Below are positions 1 through 6,469 of a stretch of 6,590 nt of DNA, one piece after another; positions within the stretch are counted from its first letter, which is position 1; each line of letters opens with the position of its first letter. The DNA lies in assembly GCA_023430315.1 (NCBI GenBank), contig JAEZAW010000213.1:1-6590 (forward strand). Direction: 5' to 3'. The notes beneath the pieces were generated by a model. The model saw only the letters and a list, made by a program, of their open reading frames with translations. It searched no databases and had not been told where the DNA came from. The position numbers and the translations under genes were made by a program. This DNA is from Pseudomonadota bacterium. Its GTDB lineage: Bacteria; Pseudomonadota; Alphaproteobacteria; Rhizobiales; Hyphomicrobiaceae.

Positions 1-1369
1 GGATACCACCACCGCCCGCGCTGGCCTCCACCTCGGTTGCCGAGCCATCGGGATTGAGCCCCTTGCGCTGCATCAGCTCCTCATAGGCCGAGACGCGGTC
101 GATCATCGTGTCGTACTTGCCCTTGAAGCCAGACTCGACCATCGCCTGCTGGCGCTGCGCTGCGCTGCAGGGGCCGACCTGTGCCATCGGCGGCGCGATC
201 AGCGTGCGCTCGCCCATGGTCGGCGTGCCCTTGCCTTCCAGCGTTGAGGTCAGCGCCTCGCCGACGGCGAGCTGGGTGATCGCCTCCTCGGTCTTGAACT
301 TCGGGTTCTGGCGGAACGTCTCGGCGGCGGCGCGCACGGCCTTCTGGTCGCGCGGCGTGAAGGCGCGCAGCGCGTGCTGGACACGGTTGCCCAGCTGCGC
401 CAGCACGGTGTCGGGGATGTCGAGCGGGTTCTGCGTGACGAAATAGACGCCGACGCCCTTCGAGCGGATCAGGCGCACGACCTGTTCGATCGCGGTCAGC
501 AGCGCCTTGGGCGCGCCGTTGAAGAGCAGATGCGCCTCGTCGAAGAAGAAGACGAGCTTGGGCTTGTCGAGATCGCCGACCTCCGGAAGCTGCTCGAACA
601 GCTCCGAGAGCAGCCAGAGCAGGAATGTCGAGTACAGCCGCGGGTTGGCCATCAGCTTGTCCGCGGCCAGGATGTTGACGATGCCGCGGCCGTAACGATC
701 GGTCTTCATCAGGTCATTGATGTCGAGGGCCGGCTCGCCGAAGAACAGGTCGCCCTTCTGGTTCTCCAGCACGAGCAAGGCGCGCTGGATGGTGCCGACC
801 GTCTGGGCGCTGACATTGCCGTATTTCGTCGTCAGGTCCTTCGCGTTCTCCGCGATGAAGGACAGGATCGCGCGCAAATCCTTGAGATCGAGTAGCAGCA
901 GCTTCTGCTCGTCGGCGATGCGGAAGGCGATGTTCAGCACGCCCTCCTGGGTGTCGTTGAGATCGAGCAGGCGCGCCAGCAGCAGCGGTCCAATCTCAGA
1001 GATCGTCGCGCGGACAGGGGGGCCCTGCGCGCCGAACACAACCCAGAAAAGGGCGGTGAACTGGTCGGGCGCGTAAGCGACTCCGATCTCCTCAGCGCGC
1101 TTGACGAAGGGCGGCTTGGAATCGCCGGGCGCGGCGATGCCCGAGAGATCGCCCTTGATGTCGGCGGCGAAGACGGGCACGCCTGCAGCGGAGAAGCCCT
1201 CGGCGAGCACCTGCAGCGTGACGGTCTTGCCGGTGCCGGTCGCGCCGGTGATGAGGCCGTGGCGGTTGGAGAGCTTCAGCTCCAGGCATTCGGCCCCGCC
1301 GCCCTGCCCGGCATCGCTCTGGCCGATGAAGATCAGCCCTTCCTCAAGCTTGGTCGCAGCGCTGGTCAT
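1..1369 (-). CDS. HerA/YjgR-like P-loop ATPase (DUF853), C-terminus cut by the window edge
   Basis: I read this frame on the minus strand: it is open from an ATG at 1369 to the left edge, giving 456 codons without a stop. Residues 42-49 read GATGTGKT (Walker A). Residues around 274-280 read VFFFDEAH (Walker B, with D277 and E278). Family-typical stretches follow or flank these: LLLLDLKDL in the middle, and later GNRVQHALRAFTPRDQKAV. This is the pattern of the DUF853 family (E. coli YjgR, about 500 residues), a branch of the HerA/FtsK ATPases, so perhaps 40-70 C-terminal residues lie outside. The start is supported by GGGAGAG 5 bases upstream and by the protein beginning shortly before the Walker A strand, as in relatives. 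The protein should be cytoplasmic. HerA-like proteins translocate or unwind DNA, but the role of YjgR-type members is not established. The family is certain from the motifs; helicase activity is inference. Confidence 0.93.
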   Translation of the reverse strand, partial: MTSAATKLEEGLIFIGQSDAGQGGGAECLELKLSNRHGLITGATGTGKTVTLQVLAEGFSAAGVPVFAADIKGDLSGIAAPGDSKPPFVKRAEEIGVAYAPDQFTALFWVVFGAQGPPVRATISEIGPLLLARLLDLNDTQEGVLNIAFRIADEQKLLLLDLKDLRAILSFIAENAKDLTTKYGNVSAQTVGTIQRALLVLENQKGDLFFGEPALDINDLMKTDRYGRGIVNILAADKLMANPRLYSTFLLWLLSELFEQLPEVGDLDKPKLVFFFDEAHLLFNGAPKALLTAIEQVVRLIRSKGVGVYFVTQNPLDIPDTVLAQLGNRVQHALRAFTPRDQKAVRAAAETFRQNPKFKTEEAITQLAVGEALTSTLEGKGTPTMGERTLIAPPMAQVGPCSAAQRQQAMVESGFKGKYDTMIDRVSAYEELMQRKGLNPDGSATEVEASAGGGGI

Positions 1370-1374
1370 GCCGT

Positions 1375-1381
1375 CTCTCCC
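1375..1381 (-). promoter_or_regulatory. Shine-Dalgarno site of the DUF853 gene
   Basis: On the minus strand GGGAGAG lies 5 bases before the ATG at 1369. It is the clearest ribosome binding site in the window and fixes the start of the ATPase gene. Confidence 0.7.
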
Positions 1382-1441
1382 ACCCGTGCCGCGCGGCTAT
1401 GGCCGGGTCGATTCGCTTCGACCGCACGGTCCCCATCCTGA

Positions 1442-1466
1442 TTGCATGGGCTTTTTGGCAATGCAA
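1442..1466. repeat. Short dyad in the 147-base gap before the DUF853 gene
   Basis: TTGCAT (1442-1447) and ATGCAA (1461-1466) form a perfect 6-base inverted repeat around a 13-base centre. It sits between the stop of the exported-protein gene (1517) and the start of the ATPase gene (1369), where a promoter or operator for the ATPase could lie. It has no T-tract on the minus strand, so it is not a convincing intrinsic terminator. It may be chance; I see no clear -35/-10 pair in this gap. Confidence 0.3.
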
Positions 1467-1516
1467 CGCAGGCCGGCAATGTAACTGTTTGAAGACTTGG
1501 CGCTAATGCACCGGGG

Positions 1517-2071
1517 TCACTGCGCGGCGGTTTTGACGGGCTTCGAGGCGGCCTCGAAGAAGGCATCGAGGAGCATCTTGCCGCCCTTCGCGGCTTCCCG
1601 GCTGCTGATGCCGGCGTCCAGCGTGGCGCCCTGGGTGAAGACGAGGCGCTGCGACTGCCCCTTGTTGACCGCATGGGGGAGCGTGTTGGCGTCAGCCTGC
1701 AGACTGATGTTCCACCCCGGCCGCGCGCCCGGGCTCATGCGCTGGACCTTGACGAGAAGCCAGAGCGCGTTGGTGGGATCGAAGCCGGCATCGCGCGCCT
1801 TCTGCTTGTTCGTCGCGTCGTTGTCCGTGGTCTTGAGAGCGACGAAGTGGACCTTGGCGGTCTTGGCGAGGGTGGCGGCTTCCTTGTCGATCGAGGCGCA
1901 GAATTCCTTCGTCCAGGCTTCGGCGGCGATGGGCATACAGTAGAGGAGCACGCCCGTGACGAGGTCGAGCGTGCGCGGGGCAGCGGGCTGGTCCTGGGCC
2001 GATGCCGTGCCGCTCGCAAGCAGGGCGAGCGCTGCCATCAAGCCCATGACTGGTCTGCGTCGGCTCGCCAT
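1517..2071 (-). CDS. Small exported protein of unknown function
   Basis: The protein is 184 residues from the ATG at 2071; a TTG two codons upstream (2077) is an alternative start. The N-terminus has the build of a Sec signal peptide: a basic ASRRRP stretch, a hydrophobic core (MGLMAALALLASG), and a probable signal peptidase I site after TASA at about residue 25. The mature part is about 160 residues, soluble in character, with no further membrane segment, so a periplasmic location is likely. It has two cysteines about 13 residues apart (C45 and C58) that could form a disulphide, followed by a lysine-rich, helical-looking middle. I do not recognise the family and assign no function. No strong Shine-Dalgarno precedes either start. 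It lies 118 bases after the DUF2244 gene and 147 bases before the ATPase gene on the same strand, gaps large enough that it may be transcribed on its own. Confidence 0.8.
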   Translation of the reverse strand: MASRRRPVMGLMAALALLASGTASAQDQPAAPRTLDLVTGVLLYCMPIAAEAWTKEFCASIDKEAATLAKTAKVHFVALKTTDNDATNKQKARDAGFDPTNALWLLVKVQRMSPGARPGWNISLQADANTLPHAVNKGQSQRLVFTQGATLDAGISSREAAKGGKMLLDAFFEAASKPVKTAAQ

Positions 2072-2146
2072 GTACAACCCATCGGGTGGTTGGGGTTCCG
2101 AGGTTCGCCATCATTCAGGGATTCTGCGCACGGGGAAAGCGCTCGC

Positions 2147-2168
2147 CCTCGACAGGGTTACGTCGAGG
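2147..2168. repeat. Hairpin between the DUF2244 gene and the exported-protein gene
   Basis: CCTCGAC (2147-2153) and GTCGAGG (2162-2168) form a perfect 7-base stem with an 8-base loop, 21 bases past the DUF2244 stop on the minus strand. It could slow or end transcription or protect a 3' end. No T-run follows it on the minus strand, so it does not qualify as a standard Rho-independent terminator. Confidence 0.4.
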
Positions 2169-2189
2169 TTATGGATGGGTGGCCGGCGG

Positions 2190-2708
2190 TCAGCGGGTGC
2201 GCATGTCGGCGAGGGCTTGGCCGAGCGCATCGGCGAGGTCGCGCCGCTCGTCGTCGGTGAGGAAGTTGCCGACGGCATAGTGCCGTCCATGCGAGCGTAG
2301 ATACAGGCGGTTGGCACCGTCCTCGCGCTCGGCAAGATGCGGGCGCGCCCAGTAGGGGTTGAGCGCGATCTCTTCGCGACGGCCACTTGGATGGACGCGG
2401 GTCAGCTTCAGATCGTCCGGCGTGATCTCGACCACCTCGAGGCGGCGTCCGGCACGGTAGTTGAGCTTGAAGGCGCCATAGATGAGCAGCGTGTCGAGGC
2501 CGAAGAAACCCATGACCGGCCATGCGCCCATGGCGAGGAAACTCATGCCGGCAATGAAGCTGACGATGCCGACGAAGCCCATGAGGATCAGAAAGCCGCG
2601 CGGCGAGAGCGAGCGGTGCGGCCTCAGCTCGGCGCGGAAACCTGGCTCGTCCGGCGTCTGGCTCCCGTATGTCCGCCCCTCTTGCATCCGGGGGGGATTC
2701 TCGTCCAT
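2190..2708 (-). CDS. DUF2244 family integral membrane protein
   Basis: The protein is 172 residues from the ATG at 2708; two GTG codons directly upstream (2714, 2711) could also serve as starts. After about 35 polar residues comes the family-like stretch ELRPHRSLSPRGF. Two hydrophobic segments follow, roughly residues 38-60 and 62-80, the second ending in LLIYGAFKLNYR. The remaining 90 residues form a charged, probably cytoplasmic domain with alternating short strands (LEVVEITPDDLKLTRV) and a final helix. This layout matches DUF2244, a family of predicted inner-membrane proteins known mainly from alphaproteobacteria and without an established function. The gene is divergent from nth, with only 58 bases between the two starts, so promoters must overlap or lie inside the coding ends. 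No strong Shine-Dalgarno is visible. Confidence 0.87.
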   Translation of the reverse strand: MDENPPRMQEGRTYGSQTPDEPGFRAELRPHRSLSPRGFLILMGFVGIVSFIAGMSFLAMGAWPVMGFFGLDTLLIYGAFKLNYRAGRRLEVVEITPDDLKLTRVHPSGRREEIALNPYWARPHLAEREDGANRLYLRSHGRHYAVGNFLTDDERRDLADALGQALADMRTR

Positions 2709-2766
2709 CACCACGCGTTACCGCTCGCAACTGTTGTGCACTCTACAGTCAGGACAGTAATCCAGC
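2709..2766. promoter_or_regulatory. Divergent promoter region of the DUF2244 gene and nth
   Basis: These 58 bases must carry the 5' signals of two divergent genes. A 5-base inverted repeat, ACTGT (2730-2734) and ACAGT (2745-2749), is followed by a second ACAGT at 2754-2758. A weak plus-strand candidate promoter is TTGTGC (2734-2739) with TAATCC (2758-2763) at an 18-base spacing. It would start transcription at or just after the annotated nth ATG, giving a leaderless message or implying a later start. The assignment as a promoter region follows from gene orientation; the individual elements are speculative. Confidence 0.4.
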
Positions 2767-3537
2767 ATGGCCCGCCCTGCAAAGCCGTTGGCAGCCAAAT
2801 CCGTTGTGGGAAAGCCGTCCTCAGGTCCGAAACCCGGCGACGACGGGACGCGTTCCCTGCCGCGCCGGCGGGCTGGGCGGGTCGATGACGCGACCGTCGC
2901 GGAGATCTTCCGGCGCTTTGCCGCGGCCAATCCCCATCCAGAGGGCGAGCTCGAGCATACGAATGCCTTCACGCTGCTGGTGGCTGTCGTGCTCTCGGCG
3001 CAGGCGACGGATGCGGGCGTGAACAAGGCGACGCGAGCGCTGTTTAAAGCCGCCGATACGCCGGAGAAGATGGCGGCACTCGGCGAGGATCGTGTGCGCG
3101 AGTACATCAGGACCATCGGACTCTACCGCAACAAGGCGAAGAACGTGATCGCGCTGAGTGAGCAACTCATTGCGCAGCATGGCGGCGAGGTCCCGCATGA
3201 CCGCGAGGCACTCGAAAGCCTGCCGGGTGTGGGCCGCAAGACGGCGAACGTCGTGCTCAATATCGCTTTCGGCGAGCCGACCATGGCCGTCGATACGCAC
3301 GTCTTCCGCGTCTCGAACCGGCTCGGCATTGCGCCCGGCAAGACGCCGCTCGCAGTCGAGGAAGGGCTCATGAAGCGCATCCCACCGGAATACCTGCAGC
3401 ACGCGCACCACTGGCTCATCCTGCATGGGCGCTACGTGTGCAAAGCACAGCGGCCGAGGTGCGAGGACTGCATCATCAGCGATCTCTGCACGGCGCCGGA
3501 CCGCATTCTCCCTGTGACGCCGCCGGCAGCGGGGTGA
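2767..3537 (+). CDS. nth: Endonuclease III (DNA glycosylase / AP lyase)
   Basis: The protein is 256 residues and aligns closely by eye with E. coli Nth (211 residues) from about residue 45 on. It removes oxidised pyrimidines from DNA and cleaves the abasic site by beta-elimination in base-excision repair. The helix-hairpin-helix LPGVGRKTA is at 152-160, with catalytic lysine K158. The catalytic aspartate is D176 in AVDTH, the same 18-residue spacing as K120/D138 in E. coli. The 4Fe-4S loop cysteines C225, C232, C235 and C241 show the canonical C-X6-C-X2-C-X5-C pattern. Residues 1-40 are a basic, proline- and lysine/arginine-rich extension that could aid DNA binding. The ATG at 2767 has no clear Shine-Dalgarno; a GTG at 2806 is an alternative start that would remove 13 residues. 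It is followed after 2 bases by the methyltransferase gene, so the two are probably cotranscribed. Confidence 0.97.
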   Translation: MARPAKPLAAKSVVGKPSSGPKPGDDGTRSLPRRRAGRVDDATVAEIFRRFAAANPHPEGELEHTNAFTLLVAVVLSAQATDAGVNKATRALFKAADTPEKMAALGEDRVREYIRTIGLYRNKAKNVIALSEQLIAQHGGEVPHDREALESLPGVGRKTANVVLNIAFGEPTMAVDTHVFRVSNRLGIAPGKTPLAVEEGLMKRIPPEYLQHAHHWLILHGRYVCKAQRPRCEDCIISDLCTAPDRILPVTPPAAG

Positions 3538-3539
3538 CG

Positions 3540-4601
3540 ATGGCCATTCCGGCACGCCCTGTCGTTCGTGGCCCCGCCGATGCGCCGACATCGGTCGTGA
3601 TCCAGGCGCTCGAAGCCGTGGATGCAGGCGAGCGGCCGCTCGTCGTCGATGAAGGCTCGGGTCAACTCGCGGCTCATCTGCACGCGCGAGGTGCGGAACC
3701 GCAAGTCTGGCGCCGCTTTGCCGGGCGTGGAGATACGGCAGTGCCATGGCCGCAGGTGGAGAGTGCGACTTCGGCTTTCGTGCGGCTCGGTAAGGATCGT
3801 CGTGCGCTTGCCATGGCGCTGCACGCCGCGGCAGGCGTGGTCGCGCCAGGCGCTATAATCGTGTTGTTCGGTGCCAATGCCGAGGGTGTGAAATCCGCCG
3901 GCAAAGCACTGGAGGAGGTCGCAGAGGGTGTGATCACCGTCGATACGCGGCGGCATTCGCGCGTGCTGGCCGGGCGGCGGCGTGCGGAGATTTCGGGTCT
4001 GCGCACGACGCTCGAATCCTGGCGCGAGGTGCATGAGATCACGTTGAATGGACGCGCGCGGCCCTGGGTCAGCTATCCCGGTGTGTTTGCGGGCGGCGCG
4101 CTCGATCCTGGCACGGCGCTGTTGCTCGCACATCTCCCGCCGATCGCTGCAGGTGCAGCCGTGCTCGATATGGCGTGCGGCAGCGGCATCATCGGCGCGG
4201 CCGTGCGCGAGCAGTTCGCCGAAGCTGCCGTCGATCTCGTCGACAACGATGCTGTTGCGATCGCTGCGGCACGCGAGAACGTGCCGGGAGCAAACATTAT
4301 CTGCGGTGATGGTCTCGCCCCCGCGCCGCGCACGCGCTACGATGTCATTCTCTCGAACCCGCCGATCCACGACGGTGTCGCCGAAAATTTCGCCTTCCTT
4401 CAGGGACTGATCGCGGAAGCGCCCGCGCGGCTGAAGCCCGGCGGTGTTCTGCAGGTCGTGATCCAGAGCCGCATCCGCGCCCTGCCCTGGTTCGAGGCCG
4501 CTTACAAGGAAGCCGCCATCGTCGCGCAGGATCGGCGCTATCAGATCATCCGCGGCATTGCCGGGAGCGTCGCCAAAACTAACCGTCGAGGCGCACGCTG
4601 A
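3540..4601 (+). CDS. RsmC-like class I SAM-dependent methyltransferase (probable rRNA guanine-N2 methyltransferase)
   Basis: The protein is 353 residues from the ATG at 3540, 2 bases after the nth stop; GGGGTG just upstream is a weak Shine-Dalgarno inside the nth end. It has the two-part build of RsmC/RlmG (E. coli RsmC has 343 residues). The N-terminal half is a divergent, probably degenerate methyltransferase fold. The C-terminal half is catalytic and is introduced by WVSYPGVFAGGALDPGTALLL. Motif I, VLDMACGSG, is at 208-216 (SAM binding). Motif IV, SNPPIHDG, is at 272-279. RsmC makes m2G1207 in 16S rRNA and RlmG modifies 23S rRNA; which target applies here cannot be told from sequence alone. 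The NPP motif carries Ile where E. coli RsmC has Phe, a residue thought to contact the target base. The 3' end overlaps the convergent hisF gene by 23 bases. Confidence 0.87.
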   Translation: MAIPARPVVRGPADAPTSVVIQALEAVDAGERPLVVDEGSGQLAAHLHARGAEPQVWRRFAGRGDTAVPWPQVESATSAFVRLGKDRRALAMALHAAAGVVAPGAIIVLFGANAEGVKSAGKALEEVAEGVITVDTRRHSRVLAGRRRAEISGLRTTLESWREVHEITLNGRARPWVSYPGVFAGGALDPGTALLLAHLPPIAAGAAVLDMACGSGIIGAAVREQFAEAAVDLVDNDAVAIAAARENVPGANIICGDGLAPAPRTRYDVILSNPPIHDGVAENFAFLQGLIAEAPARLKPGGVLQVVIQSRIRALPWFEAAYKEAAIVAQDRRYQIIRGIAGSVAKTNRRGAR

Positions 4602-5355
4602 TGCCGGCAGCCGCCATGTGCTGCTTGGCCTGGCCGATCGTGTACGTGCCGAAGTGGAAGATCGAGGCCGCCAGCACCGCACTCGCGTGACCGTCCTTCA
4701 CGCCGTCGACGAGATGATCGAGATTGCCGACGCCGCCCGACGCGATCACCGGCACGGTCACGGCATCGGCAATGGCGCGCGTAAGCGCAATGTCGAAGCC
4801 GGCTTTCGTACCGTCGCGGTCCATGGACGTGAGCAGGATCTCGCCGGCGCCGAGTGCGACGACTTCGCGCGCATACTCGATGGCATCGATGCCGGTCGGC
4901 TTGCGCCCGCCGTGCGTGAAAATCTCCCAGCGATTAGCTTCGCCCGCGCCGGAAACCTTCTTGGCATCGATCGCGACGACAATGCACTGCGCGCCGAACT
5001 TGTCCGCACCCTCGCCGACAAAGGCGCGGCGGTTCACGGCGGCCGTGTTGATCGAGACCTTGTCGGCGCCCGCGGTGAGCAGGCGGCGGATGTCGTCGAC
5101 CGTGCGCACGCCGCCGCCGACCGTAAGCGGCATGAAACAGCGCTCGGCCGTGCGCTCGACAATGTCGAAGATGGTGTCGCGGTTGTCCGAGCTCGCCGTG
5201 ATGTCGAGGAAGCAGAGCTCGTCGGCGCCGGCCGCGTCGTAGGCTGCTGCGGCCTCTACGGGATCGCCGGCATCGATCAGGTCGACGAAGTTCACGCCCT
5301 TGACGACACGGCCGTCCTTGACGTCGAGGCAGGGGATGATGCGGGTCTTGAGCAT
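4579..5355 (-). CDS. hisF: Imidazole glycerol phosphate synthase, cyclase subunit
   Basis: The protein is 258 residues, full length for HisF. With the glutaminase HisH it converts PRFAR and ammonia into imidazole glycerol phosphate and AICAR, step five of histidine synthesis, in the cytoplasm. It starts MLKTRIIPCLDVKDGRVVKG and carries both catalytic aspartates at the classical positions, D11 and D130 (VVAIDAKK). Phosphate-binding strands are clear: TVGGGVRT near 78-85, SINTAAV near 101-107, and IASGGVG at 204-210. The ATG at 5355 gives the canonical N-terminus but lacks a Shine-Dalgarno; the yacG stop is 12 bases upstream, so reinitiation is likely. No other his gene lies in the window. This differs from the common alphaproteobacterial hisB-H-A-F-E cluster, and hisF here is the last gene of a maf-yacG-hisF unit. 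Its 3' end overlaps the methyltransferase gene on the other strand. Confidence 0.97.
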   Translation of the reverse strand: MLKTRIIPCLDVKDGRVVKGVNFVDLIDAGDPVEAAAAYDAAGADELCFLDITASSDNRDTIFDIVERTAERCFMPLTVGGGVRTVDDIRRLLTAGADKVSINTAAVNRRAFVGEGADKFGAQCIVVAIDAKKVSGAGEANRWEIFTHGGRKPTGIDAIEYAREVVALGAGEILLTSMDRDGTKAGFDIALTRAIADAVTVPVIASGGVGNLDHLVDGVKDGHASAVLAASIFHFGTYTIGQAKQHMAAAGISVRLDG

Positions 5356-5367
5356 GATGAACCAGAA

Positions 5368-5598
5368 CTAGTGAAGTTTATCCGGCGGCGGGCTGCCTTC
5401 GCGTTCGCCCCGCGTCGCCTCGGCATCGTCACCGTCCTCGTCCGCGTCGGCCCCGCCGCTAGGCACGACGTATGTCTCCGACATCCAGCGCGCAAGGTCG
5501 ATGTCCGCGCACCGCTTCGAGCAAAACGGGCGGAACGCCGGATCGATGGGCGAGCCGCAGATCGGACAGCGGCCGCCTTTTGGTGCACGTTCGCTCAT
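5368..5598 (-). CDS. yacG: DNA gyrase inhibitor YacG
   Basis: The protein is 76 residues. It has a zinc ribbon in its first 30 residues: C11 and C14 (CPICG), C26 and C30 (FCSKRC), followed by ADIDLARWMSETYVVP. This is the signature of YacG, a small zinc protein that in E. coli binds GyrB and inhibits gyrase. The last 25 residues form an acidic, low-complexity tail (DADEDGDDAEA), longer than in the 65-residue E. coli protein and probably disordered. The ATG at 5598 overlaps the maf stop as ATGA, which points to translational coupling. The reading frame stays open upstream to 5778, but that part lies inside maf and the family-like protein begins at this ATG. Confidence 0.93.
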   Translation of the reverse strand: MSERAPKGGRCPICGSPIDPAFRPFCSKRCADIDLARWMSETYVVPSGGADADEDGDDAEATRGEREGSPPPDKLH

Positions 5599-6341
5599 TC
5601 GGTCTCGCGCTCGCCCGCCTTGAGCCAGTTGAAGTGGAGCGGGAAATGCTCGCCTGCCAGCAGCGCCGTCACCTCGGTCAGCGGTAGGCCGACGACATTC
5701 GTGTAGGAGCCGACGATCTTCTGCACGAAGCAGCCGGCTAGGCCCTGGATGGCGTAGCCGCCCGCCTTGCCGCGCCACTCGCGCGAGGCGATGTAGCTCT
5801 GGATGTCCTCCGCCGAAAGCCGCCGGAAGCGCACGCGCGTATCGACGACCTTGAGCCGTACGCGATCATCGGGCGTGATCAGGCAGAGGCCGGTCAGCAC
5901 GCGATGTGCACGCCCCGAGAGGAGCTTCAAGCAGGCGAGCGCCTCCTCGATGTCCTTGGGCTTGACCAGAATGCGCCGACCCACGGCAACCACCGTATCG
6001 GCGGCCAGGATATGCGCGTCGGCGAGATCGGGGTCGTTGGCAATGAGATCACGCGCGGCCTCGGCCTTGGCGCGGGAAAGCCGCGTGACCAGCGAGCGCG
6101 GCATCTCGCCCTTGTGGGGCGTTTCGTCGATCGTGGCGGGCCGCAGCGCATCGGGCTCGATGCCGACCTGTGAGAGCAGCATGAGCCGGCGCGGACTCGC
6201 GCTCGCGAGCACGAGGCGTGGCCTCAGATCCGCGCGCCGGCCTTGGGGCTTGCTGCGGGCACGCTGGCGGCGCAGCGTTTCGCGCTGGGGAGCGAGCGTG
6301 CCGCCGAGCAATGAGAAGAGCCCTGATTTTGTCGTCGCCAT
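5595..6341 (-). CDS. maf: Maf family nucleoside triphosphate pyrophosphatase
   Basis: The protein is 248 residues from the ATG at 6341. Maf proteins hydrolyse nucleoside triphosphates such as dTTP, UTP or modified forms to monophosphate and pyrophosphate. Family motifs are intact: LASASPRR at 45-52, LAADTVV at 112-118 with probable catalytic D115, KP at 127-128, GKAGGYAIQG at 191-200, and GSYTNVVGLPL at 211-221. Maf proteins are usually about 190-210 residues and begin just before the SPRR motif, so this one has about 38 extra, arginine-rich N-terminal residues. The frame remains open upstream to a TTG at 6533, but that stretch crosses GC-rich palindromes and looks non-coding. No Shine-Dalgarno precedes 6341, and a TTG at 6311 is another possible start. 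It is the first gene of maf-yacG-hisF and overlaps yacG by 4 bases. The exact substrate subgroup is not assigned. Confidence 0.93.
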   Translation of the reverse strand: MATTKSGLFSLLGGTLAPQRETLRRQRARSKPQGRRADLRPRLVLASASPRRLMLLSQVGIEPDALRPATIDETPHKGEMPRSLVTRLSRAKAEAARDLIANDPDLADAHILAADTVVAVGRRILVKPKDIEEALACLKLLSGRAHRVLTGLCLITPDDRVRLKVVDTRVRFRRLSAEDIQSYIASREWRGKAGGYAIQGLAGCFVQKIVGSYTNVVGLPLTEVTALLAGEHFPLHFNWLKAGERETE

Positions 6342-6401
6342 CGTCAGGAGAATCCGCGTTTCCCGCACACCATGGTCACGGCACACCGGCGAAATCAAGC
6401 C

Positions 6402-6460
6402 TCGCGCCTGCGGCGCGACGGGGCGGATCGAAAGTCGCGCGCCTCTGGCGCGACCGCCCC
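6402..6460. repeat. Tandem GC-rich palindromes upstream of maf
   Basis: Two similar palindromic units lie side by side. The first is TCGCGCC-TGC-GGCGCGA (6402-6418), a perfect 7-base stem with a 3-base loop. The second spans about 6434-6454, with a 6-base stem at 6438-6443 and 6447-6452 around TCT. An outer pair, GGGGCGG (6420-6426) and CCGCCCC (6454-6460), brackets the second unit. The layout resembles small dispersed palindromic repeats of bacterial intergenic regions, but dispersal cannot be judged from one window. On the minus strand it falls in the presumed leader of maf. Confidence 0.6.
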
Positions 6461-6469
6461 TGGCCCCAA

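Noticed and set aside
374..895. Plus-strand open frame of 173 codons rich in Gln, Glu and Leu
   Set aside because: It looks coiled-coil-like but is antisense to the DUF853 ATPase, whose frame is open and carries both Walker motifs. The composition mirrors the opposite strand.
2730..2758. SOS (LexA) box upstream of nth
   Set aside because: The alphaproteobacterial pattern GTTC-N7-GTTC (or GAAC-N7-GAAC) is absent; only ACTGT/ACAGT repeats are seen.
2821..3747. Minus-strand open frame of 308 codons opposite nth
   Set aside because: Antisense to nth, which has all catalytic and iron-sulphur residues; the product has no family features.
3432..4682. Minus-strand open frame of 416 codons opposite the methyltransferase gene
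   Set aside because: It is antisense to a protein with clear SAM-binding and NPP motifs; the product is rich in Arg, His and Asp without a domain, so it is a shadow of the real gene.
4558..5706. Long plus-strand open frame (382 codons) across hisF and yacG
   Set aside because: It is antisense to hisF, yacG and the end of maf, whose motifs are intact. Its own product is repetitive in Asp, Arg, Ala and Val with no recognisable domain, as expected for a shadow frame in GC-rich DNA.
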